64,000 nucleotides of DNA, from the NCBI RefSeq assembly GCF_014638095.1, contig NZ_BMFH01000002.1, positions 310,001 to 374,000 on the forward strand. Reading direction: 5' to 3'. The DNA comes from Muriicola marianensis (GTDB lineage: Bacteria; Bacteroidota; Bacteroidia; Flavobacteriales; Flavobacteriaceae). The notes under the pieces are model-generated. The model did no database searches. It had not been told where the DNA came from and was given only the letters and a program-made list of their open reading frames with translations. Each line of letters starts with the position of its first letter. Within the stretch, counting starts at the first letter, position 1. Made by a program: the position numbers and the translations under genes. Shown piece after piece: positions 63,955 to 64,000 of the stretch.

Positions 63955-64000
63955 ACCAGTCGTTCAAGAATCGCCTTACGAAAGGATATATTACAAAACA

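Overview
The window reads as a chromosomal segment of a marine-type Flavobacteriaceae bacterium (Bacteroidota). The evidence is the recurring TAnnTTTG -7 promoter element placed a few bases to about 25 bases before start codons, the near absence of Shine-Dalgarno sequences, a type B T9SS sorting domain, SusC/FecA-type TonB receptors, and Bacteroidota-typical families (DUF5606, DUF5916, DUF2911, a DUF4097-like protein). Coding density is very high, many convergent genes touch or overlap at their stops, and I see no rRNA, tRNA, CRISPR, prophage or insertion sequence.

Layout. 1-5 kb: the 3' end of a TonB receptor, a small periplasmic protein, pyrD, a Dabb protein, a LysE exporter and an HMG-CoA-lyase-like enzyme. 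4.7-7.0 kb: a FecA-like receptor whose promoter is flanked by two related 19-bp inverted repeats, probably metal-responsive operators. 7-14 kb: housekeeping genes guaB, lysA, a Lon-N protein, sucC, then small secreted, DUF1456 and Hsp20 proteins. 14-22 kb: an M20 peptidase and uvrB, a T9SS-exported surface protein, and an ABC-2 exporter. 21.7-25.4 kb: an unrecognised protein in which I find protein-kinase-like motifs, a YejK/NdpA nucleoid protein, a PRiA4_ORF3 protein and ctaA. 25.5-30.2 kb: cca, tsaC and three glycosyltransferases. 30.2-32.7 kb: dapD, ruvX, def, DUF5606.

32.7-45.7 kb is rich in exported hydrolases: a PD40-amidohydrolase fusion, an operon of esterase, SGNH hydrolase, GH20 hexosaminidase and S10 peptidase, a DUF5916 outer-membrane protein, and a SRAP protein downstream of a D-aminoacylase-like lipoprotein. 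45.8-53.9 kb: mazG, MATE, PAP2 and GT39 face a polyprenyl-phosphate glycosyltransferase, a flippase-like membrane protein, meaB and DUF2911. Together the envelope genes there look like a lipid-linked sugar pathway. 54.9-57.5 kb is a three-gene ECF sigma / membrane protein / exported coiled-coil protein operon joined by two 29-nt overlaps. 57.5-60.4 kb: a CBM9 lipoprotein, msrA, an M23 peptidase and a membrane protein.

60.4-64 kb is the most unusual part. Two nearly identical 72-residue secreted peptide genes, each carrying the same 165-nt non-coding leader, flank a predicted cytosolic adenylate cyclase with TPRs and a SnoaL-like protein. The 360-bp repeats differ at only 7 positions and lose identity sharply just before the stop codon. 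I could not identify the peptide family or the role of its leader.
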